A DNA stretch of 16,429 nucleotides from Opitutia bacterium UBA977 (GCA_002292345.1 DBBT01000110.1:1-16429), one strand, 5' to 3'; shown: positions 8,414-15,654, counted from the first letter of the stretch. Numbers and translations are program-made. The notes: generated from the sequence alone by a model not told the origin.

Positions 8414-9160
8414 ATGTCCAAAAATCCTTACGAGTCCGACGAGCTGTTACAGCAGTATTTAGTCTTTCATTATGCTAGAGCAGAGGAGCAGTTTCCTTAT
8501 GCGTTTGGTGCTGTAGACGCGTTGAACTTTCCGCTGCGCTGTGTGAGCGAAGGAGTCGATGCATCAGTACTACCTGATGCGCCGCGGGCATTGGATCTCG
8601 GTTGCTCGGTTGGGCGCTCTACTTTTGAACTGGCCCGAACGTGCCGAGAAGTAATTGGCATCGATTATTCACAGGCGTTTATTGATGCGGCCAACCGGAT
8701 GAAGACGGAGGGACTACACCCTGCCTGGCGTTTGGATGAGGGCTCTGCTACGACGCTGCTAGACTTAAAGGTGGATGCTGCAATCGATCCGAACCTGGTG
8801 CACTTTGAGCAAGGCGACGCGCAGTACATCCGCGAGGATATCGGGCTGTTTGATGTGGTAATCGCGTGTAATTTAATCTGTCGATTGCCCGAGCCGATGC
8901 GTTTGCTGCAGCGCCTTTCGCAATTGGTGAAGCCGGGTGGTCAGTTATTGATTACGACACCCTTTACTTGGTTAGAGGACTATACGCCTTCGGAGAATTG
9001 GCTTGGGGATGGCGCGGAGGATTCGTTTGCGGGTTTACGTTCCGCATTGGAACCGAGTTTTGAGTTACAAAAACAGTGGGATATGCCGTTCCTGATTCGC
9101 GAGCATGCCCGCAAGTTTCAATACAGCATTGCGCAAGCGAGTCGTTGGGTACGCCGCTAG
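8414..9160 (+). CDS. Stand-alone OvoA C-terminal-type methyltransferase (putative 4-mercaptohistidine N1-methyltransferase)
   Basis: This 248-residue class I SAM-dependent methyltransferase has motif I ALDLGCSVGRS (59-69), an acidic residue after strand 2 (D84 in IGIDYS), D135 in QGDAQ, FDVVIACNLICRL (146-158) and the LVKPGGQLLI strand (171-180). The beginning (NPYESDELLQQYLVFHY), ALNFPLRCV (36-44) and the end (MPFLIREHARKFQY, 224-237) are what I recognise as hallmarks of the C-terminal domain of OvoA. There it is thought to methylate 5(4)-mercaptohistidine on N1 to give ovothiol A. Bifunctional OvoA also has a DinB/formylglycine-enzyme-like sulfoxide synthase part, which is absent here, so this is the methyltransferase alone. 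It lies 10 bp after the pump gene and overlaps the convergent gene by 4 bp. The methyltransferase class is near certain; the ovothiol assignment is likely but rests on recall of the family. Confidence 0.7.
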   Translation: MSKNPYESDELLQQYLVFHYARAEEQFPYAFGAVDALNFPLRCVSEGVDASVLPDAPRALDLGCSVGRSTFELARTCREVIGIDYSQAFIDAANRMKTEGLHPAWRLDEGSATTLLDLKVDAAIDPNLVHFEQGDAQYIREDIGLFDVVIACNLICRLPEPMRLLQRLSQLVKPGGQLLITTPFTWLEDYTPSENWLGDGAEDSFAGLRSALEPSFELQKQWDMPFLIREHARKFQYSIAQASRWVRR

Positions 9161-9498
9161 TCGGCTGACTGACACCCGACCTTTTTGAGTAGCTTGACAT
9201 CGGCTACGATCGGGCCGAATGGAAGCATGCTAGCGATTAATAGTAGCACCGTCGTTTTAAGTGGCCACTTGTAGTCTAGTTGTCCGAGCACGGCCAGTCC
9301 GACATAAAGAATCCAAAGTACGCCGTGCGCCATACCGATAATTTGTACCATTTCCGGCTGGCCGAATGCATACTTCAGCGGCATTGCAATGCCGAGTAGG
9401 AGCAGGAATGAAATGGCCTCGAAGATGCCGACGCTGCGTAGGCGGCTGAGGGTGGTGTCGAATTTAAACATAGAGAAGATTGTGATTGGTTCATTCAT
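9157..9498 (-). CDS. DUF3817-family small membrane protein
   Basis: The 113-residue product has about three membrane helices (roughly residues 23-43, 50-74 and 82-103). It carries the family pattern of DUF3817: RSVGIFEAISFLLLLGIAMP (21-40), LKYAFG (41-46) and GMAHGVLWILYV (55-66). The function of the family is unknown. It lies 78 bp downstream of pyrE on the same strand and may share its transcript. An internal Met at residue 10 or 11 could also be the start, since the family blocks only begin near residue 20. Its TAG stop overlaps the TAG stop of the convergent methyltransferase on the palindrome CTAG. Confidence 0.85.
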   Translation of the reverse strand: MNEPITIFSMFKFDTTLSRLRSVGIFEAISFLLLLGIAMPLKYAFGQPEMVQIIGMAHGVLWILYVGLAVLGQLDYKWPLKTTVLLLIASMLPFGPIVADVKLLKKVGCQSAD

Positions 9499-9576
9499 CG
9501 GCCGCCTGTTTGGTGCGGATGAGGCTAGTACGTCTATGTTGCTGGCTTCTAGGATGCGTATGCGTATTTTAGCAAC

Positions 9577-10146
9577 TTAGCTGCCGGGCTTAGTCGCCTC
9601 GGTTCCTTGCAGCTCGGGGGGCAGCTGGTCGGCTTCATAGGTCGGGAAGCTTAATTCTGCAAGGCTGTGATGCGGCACGTCGAAAGTGGTCTTGCCAGCA
9701 CTGCGGTCGACGATCACGCCGACTGCGACCGGGTCTGCGCCGTGAGCGCGGCATTGCTGCAGTGCTTCGACGACGCGACCGCCGCGAGTGATGACGTCTT
9801 CGACGATCAGGACTTTCTCGCCTGGGGCAAATTTGAAGTTGCGGCGCAGTTCGAGCTTATCATCGATTTTTTCGAGGAACAAGAAGCGTAGACCGAGTTG
9901 CCGAGCCACCTCTTGGCCAATTACGAGGCCGCCCATTGCTGGGCCCACAACAGTAGTAGCGCCATAGCCTTTGAGGTCCTCGATCAGGAGTTCAGCCATA
10001 CGTGTGACTTTGTCCATATATTGGCAAACCTGTGCGCATTGAAAGAAATGGGCACTGTGCAAGCCTGAGCGTAAAAGAAAGTGGCCACTGAGGAGCGCAC
10101 CGCCATCGCGGAAAATCTGGAGAATTTCTTCTTGTTTGGTTTGCAT
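9577..10146 (-). CDS. pyrE: Orotate phosphoribosyltransferase
   Basis: PyrE converts orotate and PRPP to orotidine 5'-phosphate, the fifth step of UMP synthesis in the cytoplasm. The 189-residue product has the substrate region GHFLLRSGLHSAHFF (21-35), the VGPAMGGL segment (67-74), and the PRPP-binding loop VLIVEDVITRGGRV (112-125) with its acidic pair E116-D117. The Arg in TRGGR replaces the more common Thr/Ser after the GG; this does not touch the acidic pair. Length and motif order suit the short bacterial OPRT class. It is transcribed away from the Lpt permease gene, and the heptad-repeat element fills its upstream region. No clear promoter is visible there. Confidence 0.95.
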   Translation of the reverse strand: MQTKQEEILQIFRDGGALLSGHFLLRSGLHSAHFFQCAQVCQYMDKVTRMAELLIEDLKGYGATTVVGPAMGGLVIGQEVARQLGLRFLFLEKIDDKLELRRNFKFAPGEKVLIVEDVITRGGRVVEALQQCRAHGADPVAVGVIVDRSAGKTTFDVPHHSLAELSFPTYEADQLPPELQGTEATKPGS

Positions 10147-10150
10147 GCTG

Positions 10151-10269
10151 GAAGCTTGTAGCGTGAATCGTGAAGTGTGAAGAGCGAAACGTCGCTACGG
10201 AGAGAAAATTATTTCTCTCCGCTTGTGGCTTGTGGTTCCTGCGTTCTGGCTACTAACTTCTGGTTACAG
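10151..10269. repeat. Opposed heptad-repeat element with a central palindrome
   Basis: The left arm reads in 7-bp steps from 10151: GAAGCTT, GTAGCGT, GAATCGT, GAAGTGT, GAAGAGC, GAAACGT, close to a GAAGCGT consensus. The right arm reads in 7-bp steps from 10221: GCTTGTG, GCTTGTG, GTTCCTG, CGTTCTG, GCTACTA, ACTTCTG, GTTACAG, close to GCTTSTG. The two consensus units are roughly reverse complements, so the arms face each other across a perfect hairpin at 10199-10220. The element fills nearly all of the 126 bp between the divergent pyrE and Lpt permease starts. It does not look coding, which supports the downstream start for the permease. Origin and function are unknown to me. Confidence 0.6.
10199..10220. 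other. Perfect 9-bp hairpin at the centre of the heptad element
   Basis: GGAGAGAAA (10199-10207) and TTTCTCTCC (10212-10220) form a perfect stem around ATTA. There is no T-run after either arm, so it is not an ordinary terminator. It marks the point where the repeat arms reverse direction. Confidence 0.75.
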
Positions 10270-10272
10270 CAA

Positions 10273-11418
10273 ATGCTTAATTTACTACATCGTCATGTCC
10301 TTAAGGAGGTGCTGGTCTCAACGGCCTTAGCCATGGGGCTCTTCGTGTTCGTGTTGCTTCTGGGGAATGCGATGCGTGACATTGCCGAACTGGTGGCTGC
10401 TGGGAAGCTAGACTTTATAGTTTTCCTGAAGTTGATTGGCTTGTTGATCCCCTATGTGGCGGCGTATGCCTTGCCGCTGGGCGTGTTGACCGGCACGTTG
10501 ATGGCGTTGGGGCGGCTGTCCTCGCAGTTAGAGATTACGGCAATGAAGTCGGCGGGTATTAGCCTTTATCAGATCGCATCGCCGGTGTTTGTGATCTCGT
10601 TTATTGGCATGATTGCAGGGGTAGTAGTGAATTTGCACTATGCGCCGCAGTCGCGCTTAGCTTATAAGCAGTTGATGGTCAGCGCCATCAGTGAAAATCC
10701 GATCGGGTTCATTGAAGAGCGGCGTTTCATTCGTGAATTCCCTGGCTATGTCATTTACATGGGCGATCGTGATGGACCGGTGATGAAGGATTTCTGGATC
10801 TGGGAATTGGATGATGAGAAACGTGTAAAGTTGTTTTTGCGCGCGAAGGAAGGTGAAATCAATTTCGATCAGACTAATAATGCGCTGGTGCTGACTTTGA
10901 GAGACGGCACTGCAGAGCAACGCGATGGTTCAGGTTCAGAGGAACTGGCGGATGAGCCGATGCGCTCGCTCTTTTTTGGCGAGTTGCCGATCGAATTGCC
11001 GATGGGCAAAATTTTTGACGAGAAAAGTCAGCGTCAGGCGCGGATTAAAGAAATGACTTTTTCGCAGTTAATGGTGAAGAGAGATTTGGCGTTGGCCAAA
11101 GAGACCGAGGCTGCAGAAGGAATCTCGAAAGATCGGATGAAGGTGCAGATGCATATGCAAAAAAGCTTTGCGATGGCGTTTTCGGTGTTTTCATTGGCTA
11201 TTTTTGGTGTGCCACTTGCGATTCAGGTCGGGCGAAAAGAGAGTTATGCGAATCTGGCAATCGCGCTGATCATTGCGATGACGTATTATTTCCTAATTAT
11301 CGCAGTGAGTTGGTTGGAGGGCGCCCGTGCCCTGCGTCCAGATCTTTTGATCTGGCTGCCTAATCTCATTTTTCAGGCAGTTGGCTTCTATTTGATCCAA
11401 CGTGCCAATCGACACTAA
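10273..11418 (+). CDS. LPS-transport permease of the LptF/LptG (YjgP/YjgQ) family
   Basis: Two such permeases normally work with the LptB ATPase to extract lipopolysaccharide from the inner membrane. The 381-residue product has about six membrane helices (near 12-31, 47-79 as two helices, 101-122, 300-318, 325-346 and 356-376) and a large periplasmic jellyroll domain (about 135-250) between the third and fourth, which is the family layout. The N-terminal MLNLLHRHVLKEVL resembles family starts. An in-frame ATG exists at 10177, but the extra 32 residues would come from the heptad repeat, so the ATG at 10273 is preferred. Whether it is LptF or LptG cannot be settled; the partner is not in the window. 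pabB begins 43 bp later, or overlaps by 17 bp if its longer form is used. Confidence 0.88.
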   Translation: MLNLLHRHVLKEVLVSTALAMGLFVFVLLLGNAMRDIAELVAAGKLDFIVFLKLIGLLIPYVAAYALPLGVLTGTLMALGRLSSQLEITAMKSAGISLYQIASPVFVISFIGMIAGVVVNLHYAPQSRLAYKQLMVSAISENPIGFIEERRFIREFPGYVIYMGDRDGPVMKDFWIWELDDEKRVKLFLRAKEGEINFDQTNNALVLTLRDGTAEQRDGSGSEELADEPMRSLFFGELPIELPMGKIFDEKSQRQARIKEMTFSQLMVKRDLALAKETEAAEGISKDRMKVQMHMQKSFAMAFSVFSLAIFGVPLAIQVGRKESYANLAIALIIAMTYYFLIIAVSWLEGARALRPDLLIWLPNLIFQAVGFYLIQRANRH

Positions 11419-11461
11419 ACACAGTGAAGGTGTATGTAATAGTGAGGAATGTCCTCTCAAG

Positions 11462-12868
11462 ATGAAGATCGTTGCCTTACAGAATTTTCCTGCAGTTGAT
11501 GAGTTGATCGAGCGCTTTGGAGCACGGCATTTGCCCTTTGTGCTGGATAGTTCGCTGTCGAATGACGGCTTGGGTGAGTGGAGCTTTTTTGGCGCCGATC
11601 CATTTCTGGTGTTTGAGGGGAAAGACGGGAGATATGTTGAATATCAAACATCAGGTTCAGCAGAACCTCGGCAGTCTACCACAGATGATGATGCCACGAT
11701 ATCAGCGGACGGTCTGGTGTTGTTGCGCGAGTTGATGGCGAAATATTCGAGCGCGAATATGAGTGGCATCCCATTTGTTGGTGGAGCTGTTGGCTTTATT
11801 GCCTACGATTACGGCCGACAGGTCGAATTGTTGCCCGATTTGACTGACGACGACCGAGGTATACCAGATATTCATTTCGGTTTTTACGATGGGATTGCAG
11901 CGCTCAATCATCAGACGGGCGAGTTGAGCTTGATCGCGCTAGGCATACGTGCGGATGAGGATGTGGTGCTCGATGAGTTACAGGCGATTGTGTCTGCCCC
12001 GCCTAAGCCGGTAATTGCTGCCGTACCGCAACGTGACGAATGGGAGTGGAATATAGAGCGCGCCGATTATTTACAGGCGGTACAGCGCGTGCGCAGCTAT
12101 ATTGCTAGTGGTGATGTCTATCAGGTAAATCTTTCTCAACGCGCAAAGTGTCGCTACGAGGGTTGTCCAGTTCAACTTTATCAAGCCCTGCGGGCCGGAA
12201 ACCCTGCGCCGTATAGTGCATTGATTCGTACAGATGGGTTTACTGTATTGTCGACTTCGCCGGAGCAGCTTTTACGCAAGCAGGGGCGGCGGATCGAGAC
12301 GCGGCCGATTAAAGGCACGCGTCCACGTGGTGCGACGCCTGCAGAGGATGCGTTAAATGCGGAGGCGCTGCGCACATCCGAGAAGGATCGTGCAGAGCTG
12401 CTAATGATTGTCGATTTGGAGCGCAACGATTTGGGGCGAGTGGCCGAGTTTGGTAGTGTGTGTGTCGAGCAATTATATCATTTGGAGCACTATGCGCGGG
12501 TCATTCATCAGACTGCTCAAGTCAAAGCAGTGCTGGCTGAGGGTAACGATGTCTTTGACTGTATTTATGCTTTATTTCCAGGTGGCTCCATTACGGGTGC
12601 ACCGAAGGTGCGGGCGATGGAGGTCATTGAGGAGCTCGAGTCAACGCGTCGCGGTATTTACACTGGATCTGTCGGTTACATCGGCTTTGATGGCAATGCA
12701 GAGCTCAATATTGCCATCCGTAGCTTGCAGCTAAAGGATGGGTATCTAGATTATCAAGTCGGAGGCGGAATTGTCTGGGATTCAGACCCTGAAAGTGAAT
12801 ATCAAGAAACACTCGATAAAGGCCGTGCGATTCGTGAGACTGTGGATGCTTTATGTCAGAAATTATAA
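11462..12868 (+). CDS. pabB: Aminodeoxychorismate synthase component I
   Basis: PabB turns chorismate plus ammonia, supplied by PabA, into 4-amino-4-deoxychorismate, the first step to p-aminobenzoate. The 468-residue form starts MKIVALQNFPAV and has the anthranilate-synthase-type N-terminal region (FVGGAVGFIAYDYG) followed by the chorismate-binding domain. ASGDVYQVNLSQR, the RPIKGTRPRG block, DRAELLMIVDLERNDLGRV and FPGGSITGAPKVRAMEVI are all present. The lysine in PIKGT (K284) is the residue that marks PabB, since TrpE has Ala there. An in-frame ATG at 11402 would add 20 residues with no likeness to the family and overlap the permease by 17 bp; I prefer 11462 but cannot prove it. The gene overlaps pabC by 16 bp. 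PabA is not in the window. Confidence 0.95.
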   Translation: MKIVALQNFPAVDELIERFGARHLPFVLDSSLSNDGLGEWSFFGADPFLVFEGKDGRYVEYQTSGSAEPRQSTTDDDATISADGLVLLRELMAKYSSANMSGIPFVGGAVGFIAYDYGRQVELLPDLTDDDRGIPDIHFGFYDGIAALNHQTGELSLIALGIRADEDVVLDELQAIVSAPPKPVIAAVPQRDEWEWNIERADYLQAVQRVRSYIASGDVYQVNLSQRAKCRYEGCPVQLYQALRAGNPAPYSALIRTDGFTVLSTSPEQLLRKQGRRIETRPIKGTRPRGATPAEDALNAEALRTSEKDRAELLMIVDLERNDLGRVAEFGSVCVEQLYHLEHYARVIHQTAQVKAVLAEGNDVFDCIYALFPGGSITGAPKVRAMEVIEELESTRRGIYTGSVGYIGFDGNAELNIAIRSLQLKDGYLDYQVGGGIVWDSDPESEYQETLDKGRAIRETVDALCQKL

Positions 12869-13686
12869 TACTTCAATCGGGAGATGCCGCTGCGTTGAAT
12901 CCGAATCAATCCGGCTTTGCGCATGGCTTTGGCATTTTTGAAACAATTAAGCTGTCGCAGGGACGACTGTGTTTTTGGGAGACGCATTGGCAGCGGTTTT
13001 ACGATTCTGCTGTCGATTTACGATTGCCGCTCGATCACACACCTGAGGAGGCGTTGGCTGCGATCCGCGAATTGGTCCAAGCCGAAGGACTCCGTGATGG
13101 CACGGTGAAACTCTCACTACTTAAAGAGGGGGCAGGCGCTCGATGCTACGTCTATGCGCGGCCAGCGATGGCGGCGACTACGTCTGTGCGACTGCAACTC
13201 ACAACGAAGCATCCGCTCAATGAACATTCGCGCTTGGCAGGTCATAAGGCGCACAACTACATGGAAAACATGTTGCTACTGGAATCTGCTCGGGCGGAAG
13301 GATATGCAGATGTGCTGCGAGTGAACACTGCAGGTGTGTTAGCCGAGACTACGATTGCGAATTTGTTTTTTATTAAGCAAGGGCGCTTGTGCACCCCAGC
13401 GCTATCGACGGGTATTTTACCTGGTGTGATTCGCGCTGAGTTGCTGCAGCTTGCAGACTCGCTTGCGATCCCAGTTGAAGAGGGCAGCTATACTCCTGCA
13501 GTACTGCAAGAGGCGGATGCGGTGTTCTTGACAAACTCGACGGGTGGTATCCGATTAATGGATACGATTAGCGAGGGGGAGCTTGATCTAATACTGCCGA
13601 GTGAACCGCGGCCTCTGTTGGATGCATTGACTTCGGGGTTGTCGGATGTAGAAATGAAAAAATCGGTTCTATTGTTCGATGATTAA
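12853..13686 (+). CDS. pabC: Aminodeoxychorismate lyase (class IV aminotransferase fold)
   Basis: PabC is a pyridoxal-phosphate enzyme that releases pyruvate from aminodeoxychorismate to give p-aminobenzoate. The 277-residue product shows the class IV fold: GFAHGFGIFETIK (21-33), the likely Schiff-base lysine K132 in GHKAHNYMENMLL, E165 in LAETTIANLFF (163-173), and TGILPGVIR (186-194). The spacing of K132 and E165 (33 residues) equals that of the E. coli enzyme. D-amino-acid and branched-chain aminotransferases share this fold, so the assignment leans on the position directly after pabB with a 16-bp overlap and before folP. It overlaps folP by 8 bp. Confidence 0.9.
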   Translation: MSEIIILQSGDAAALNPNQSGFAHGFGIFETIKLSQGRLCFWETHWQRFYDSAVDLRLPLDHTPEEALAAIRELVQAEGLRDGTVKLSLLKEGAGARCYVYARPAMAATTSVRLQLTTKHPLNEHSRLAGHKAHNYMENMLLLESARAEGYADVLRVNTAGVLAETTIANLFFIKQGRLCTPALSTGILPGVIRAELLQLADSLAIPVEEGSYTPAVLQEADAVFLTNSTGGIRLMDTISEGELDLILPSEPRPLLDALTSGLSDVEMKKSVLLFDD

Positions 13687-14515
13687 GCCTACTTCTTATT
13701 TCACGCAACGCCGCAGCTTAGTGCTGGGTCAGCAGACTCACATGGTCGGTATTTTGAATCTCACCCCAGACTCATTTTCAGATGGTGGTGATTTTGTAGA
13801 TCTTACTCGGGCTCTCCAGCACTTTCATCGAATGGTGCAGGCGGGCGCTACGATTATCGATATTGGTGGCGAATCCACCCGGCCAGGGCATGTGCCGATT
13901 TCTGTAGCAGAAGAGATTGCGCGCGTGGTGCCTTTTATTGAGAAAGTCCGCGCCGAGACAAAGGCGTTGATTTCGATTGATACCTCAAAAAGCGAAGTGG
14001 CAGCCGCTGCATTGGTTGCCGGCGCAGATATTGTCAACGATGTCTGGGGCGCTCAGCGCGATTCGCAGATGGCTGCTGTGATTGGGCAACACGGTGCGGC
14101 TTGTATTTTGATGCATAATCGTCCTGCCGAGGAGGCGGGGGTTGGAGATGTAATTGAGGCGATTCGTGTGTTTTTTGACCAGTCGATTGCGCGGGTCCGA
14201 GCAGAAGGTGTCAGAGAGGATTCTATCCTGCTCGATCCGGGGCTGGGCTTCGGCAAGAGTTATGCAGAGAATTGGGAGATCATGCGTCGTTTACCTGAAC
14301 TGGTTGACCTTGGTTATCCGCTGCTACTGGGAGCCTCGCGCAAATCGATGATTGCGAAGCTGCTGGAGTTGGAAGACCCCAAGGCGCGCCTGAGTGGCAG
14401 CTTGGCAACTACGGCATTGGCAATTCAGGCAGGAGTTGATTTTATCCGGGTACATGACGTTCGCGAAAACCGCGAATGTGCTCAAGTGATGGACCATTGT
14501 TTACGCTATGAATAA
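13679..14515 (+). CDS. folP: Dihydropteroate synthase
   Basis: FolP condenses p-aminobenzoate with hydroxymethyl-dihydropterin pyrophosphate to dihydropteroate and is the sulfonamide target. The 278-residue product has every signature: GILNLTPDSFSDGG (24-37) with N27, DIGGESTRPG (61-70), IDTSK (100-104), NDVWG (120-124), DPGLGFGK (186-193), GASRKS (218-223) with K222, and RVHDV (257-261). The first 20 or so residues are variable, as usual. Its start overlaps the pabC stop as ATGATTAA, and its stop overlaps the folB start as ATGAATAA, so translation is probably coupled at both ends. No insertion of the kind found in sulfonamide-resistant Sul proteins is evident. Confidence 0.97.
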   Translation: MIKPTSYFTQRRSLVLGQQTHMVGILNLTPDSFSDGGDFVDLTRALQHFHRMVQAGATIIDIGGESTRPGHVPISVAEEIARVVPFIEKVRAETKALISIDTSKSEVAAAALVAGADIVNDVWGAQRDSQMAAVIGQHGAACILMHNRPAEEAGVGDVIEAIRVFFDQSIARVRAEGVREDSILLDPGLGFGKSYAENWEIMRRLPELVDLGYPLLLGASRKSMIAKLLELEDPKARLSGSLATTALAIQAGVDFIRVHDVRENRECAQVMDHCLRYE

Positions 14516-14873
14516 GACGAAAATCGAATTAAAGGGCTTAGCATTTTTTGCCCGTCACGGTGTGTTGAAAGAAGAGGCTCAGCTCGGGCAGCGCTTTAAA
14601 GTCGATGTATTGCTGAGCCTACTCGATGGCTTGGAATTCGAGGAAGATACGCCGGAGCACACGGTGAACTACGTCGAGGTCTACGCGGCAGTGAAGGAGG
14701 TTTTTGAGGGTTTTCGCTTTAATTTGATTGAACGTGCGGCGGAAGTAATCGCTGCTGAGATTTTGGAACGCTTTGATAAGGCCGTGGAAGTCACTGTGAA
14801 AGTGGAAAAACCTGCAGTGCCTGTGGATTGCATCTGTGACTATTTCGCTGCGGAGGTCACGCGATGCCGTTAA
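14508..14873 (+). CDS. folB: Dihydroneopterin aldolase
   Basis: FolB cleaves 7,8-dihydroneopterin to 6-hydroxymethyl-dihydropterin and glycolaldehyde. The 121-residue product has the family marks RHGVLKEE (16-23) with the conserved glutamate, TVNYVEVY (52-59) with the active-site tyrosine Y55, NLIERAAE (72-79), and VKVEKP (97-102) with the catalytic lysine K101. The length is normal for this octamer-forming enzyme. The start overlaps the folP stop by 8 bp, and the last 10 bp overlap folK. A good SD for folK lies inside its final codons. Confidence 0.96.
   Translation: MNKTKIELKGLAFFARHGVLKEEAQLGQRFKVDVLLSLLDGLEFEEDTPEHTVNYVEVYAAVKEVFEGFRFNLIERAAEVIAAEILERFDKAVEVTVKVEKPAVPVDCICDYFAAEVTRCR
14852..14857 (+). 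promoter_or_regulatory. Shine-Dalgarno sequence for folK
   Basis: GGAGGT lies 6 nt before the folK ATG at 14864, within the last codons of folB. It is the one strong, well-spaced SD among the gene starts of this window, and supports that start. Because it falls in coding sequence, chance is possible. Confidence 0.6.
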
Positions 14874-15361
14874 CGACCGCTTATCTCGCATTGGGCAGTA
14901 ATCTTGGCGAGCGATTACAGCAGATGCGTTCTGCGTTGAAACTGTTGGAGGCGGATGGTGTAGCGATTGTTGCTGAGAGCCCCGTGTATCAAAATCGTGC
15001 GATTGGAATGGGCGATGCAACCCCTTTTCTGAACGCAGCAGTCGAGGTGCAGACGAAGTTGGGGCCAGAGGCTTTGCTGGATGTCTGCCTTGCAGTGGAA
15101 AATAAATTAGGCCGCGTGCGCACAGGTGGCTGGTCGCCGCGGACGATTGATGTAGATATACTGATCTATGCTGAGGCGAGGATTGAGAGCGAGCGCTTAC
15201 AGCTCCCGCATCCGCGTATTGCGGAGCGTGATTTCGTGTTGCAACCGCTGGCTGATATTGCGCTGAATTTATTGATCGAGGGTCGCACGGTGGGTCAACT
15301 GTTGGATGCCTTGCCTGTTGTTGAACTAGAACTCTATGATGATCACTTGTTAAAACAATGA
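14864..15361 (+). CDS. folK: 6-hydroxymethyl-7,8-dihydropterin pyrophosphokinase
   Basis: FolK transfers pyrophosphate from ATP to hydroxymethyl-dihydropterin, making the substrate that FolP uses. The 165-residue product has LALGSNLGER (8-17), the PVYQ segment (40-43), FLNAAVEV (55-62) with N57, ENKLGRVR (79-86), W90, RTIDVDIL (93-100) with the two magnesium-binding aspartates D96 and D98, and LPHPRIAERDFVLQPL (114-129). This is a complete HPPK of normal length. It overlaps folB by 10 bp and the next gene by 4 bp (ATGA). Confidence 0.97.
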   Translation: MPLTTAYLALGSNLGERLQQMRSALKLLEADGVAIVAESPVYQNRAIGMGDATPFLNAAVEVQTKLGPEALLDVCLAVENKLGRVRTGGWSPRTIDVDILIYAEARIESERLQLPHPRIAERDFVLQPLADIALNLLIEGRTVGQLLDALPVVELELYDDHLLKQ

Positions 15362-15654
15362 AACCAAGTGTTGAGATTGAATATTGTCCGGGCTGTCGCT
15401 GGTTGTTGCGGGCAGGTTGGACGGCGCAGGAACTGTTAACGACGTTTGAAAGTGAACTCGGCTCAGTGACGTTGCGGCCTTCGGAGCTGGGCGGCACCTT
15501 TCGTGTGACGGTGGACGCCGCTGTAGTGTGGAATCGTAAAGACGAAGGCCGCTTTCCTGAAATGAAGGAGCTGAAGCAACGTATTCGCGATGTGATCGCT
15601 CCCGAGCGTGATCTTGGTCATAGTGATGTCGGCGGAAAAGCGAAGGATGACTAA
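15358..15654 (+). CDS. Rdx / SelW-like thioredoxin-fold protein, cysteine form
   Basis: This 98-residue protein matches the Rdx family (SelT/SelW/SelH group), small thioredoxin-fold proteins thought to act in thiol redox chemistry. The redox motif is C10-P-G-C13 in IEYCPGCRWLLRA; selenoprotein relatives have selenocysteine at the second position, so this is the ordinary cysteine form and no in-frame TGA is involved. Further family marks are AQELLTTFE (23-31), LRPSELGGTF (39-48), VVWNRKDEGRFPEMKELKQ (56-74) and an RDLGHSD tail (83-89). The physiological partner is unknown for bacterial members. The start overlaps folK as ATGA and the stop overlaps the next start as ATGACTAA. Confidence 0.88.
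   Translation: MKPSVEIEYCPGCRWLLRAGWTAQELLTTFESELGSVTLRPSELGGTFRVTVDAAVVWNRKDEGRFPEMKELKQRIRDVIAPERDLGHSDVGGKAKDD

Noticed and set aside
9499..9576. Inverted GTTGCT/AGCAAC and repeated ATGCGT units in the pyrE-DUF3817 spacer
   Set aside because: A 6-bp stem with a long loop and only two short repeats; no convincing promoter or terminator on either strand.
10177..10272. N-terminal extension of the Lpt permease from the ATG at 10177
   Set aside because: The segment is made of the heptad-repeat element, encodes no family-like sequence, and the family start MLNLLHRHVL is at 10273.
10302..10311. TAAGGAGGTG, a full match to the anti-SD complement, inside the Lpt permease gene
   Set aside because: It encodes codons of the conserved N-terminal region (VLKEVL), and the next in-frame ATG (10333) is about 21 nt away, too far for use. 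Most likely chance.
14619..15497. Long minus-strand open frame of 292 codons opposite folB/folK
   Set aside because: It lies opposite well-conserved folate genes, its translation is low in recognisable motifs, and it is explained by the codon bias of the opposite strand.
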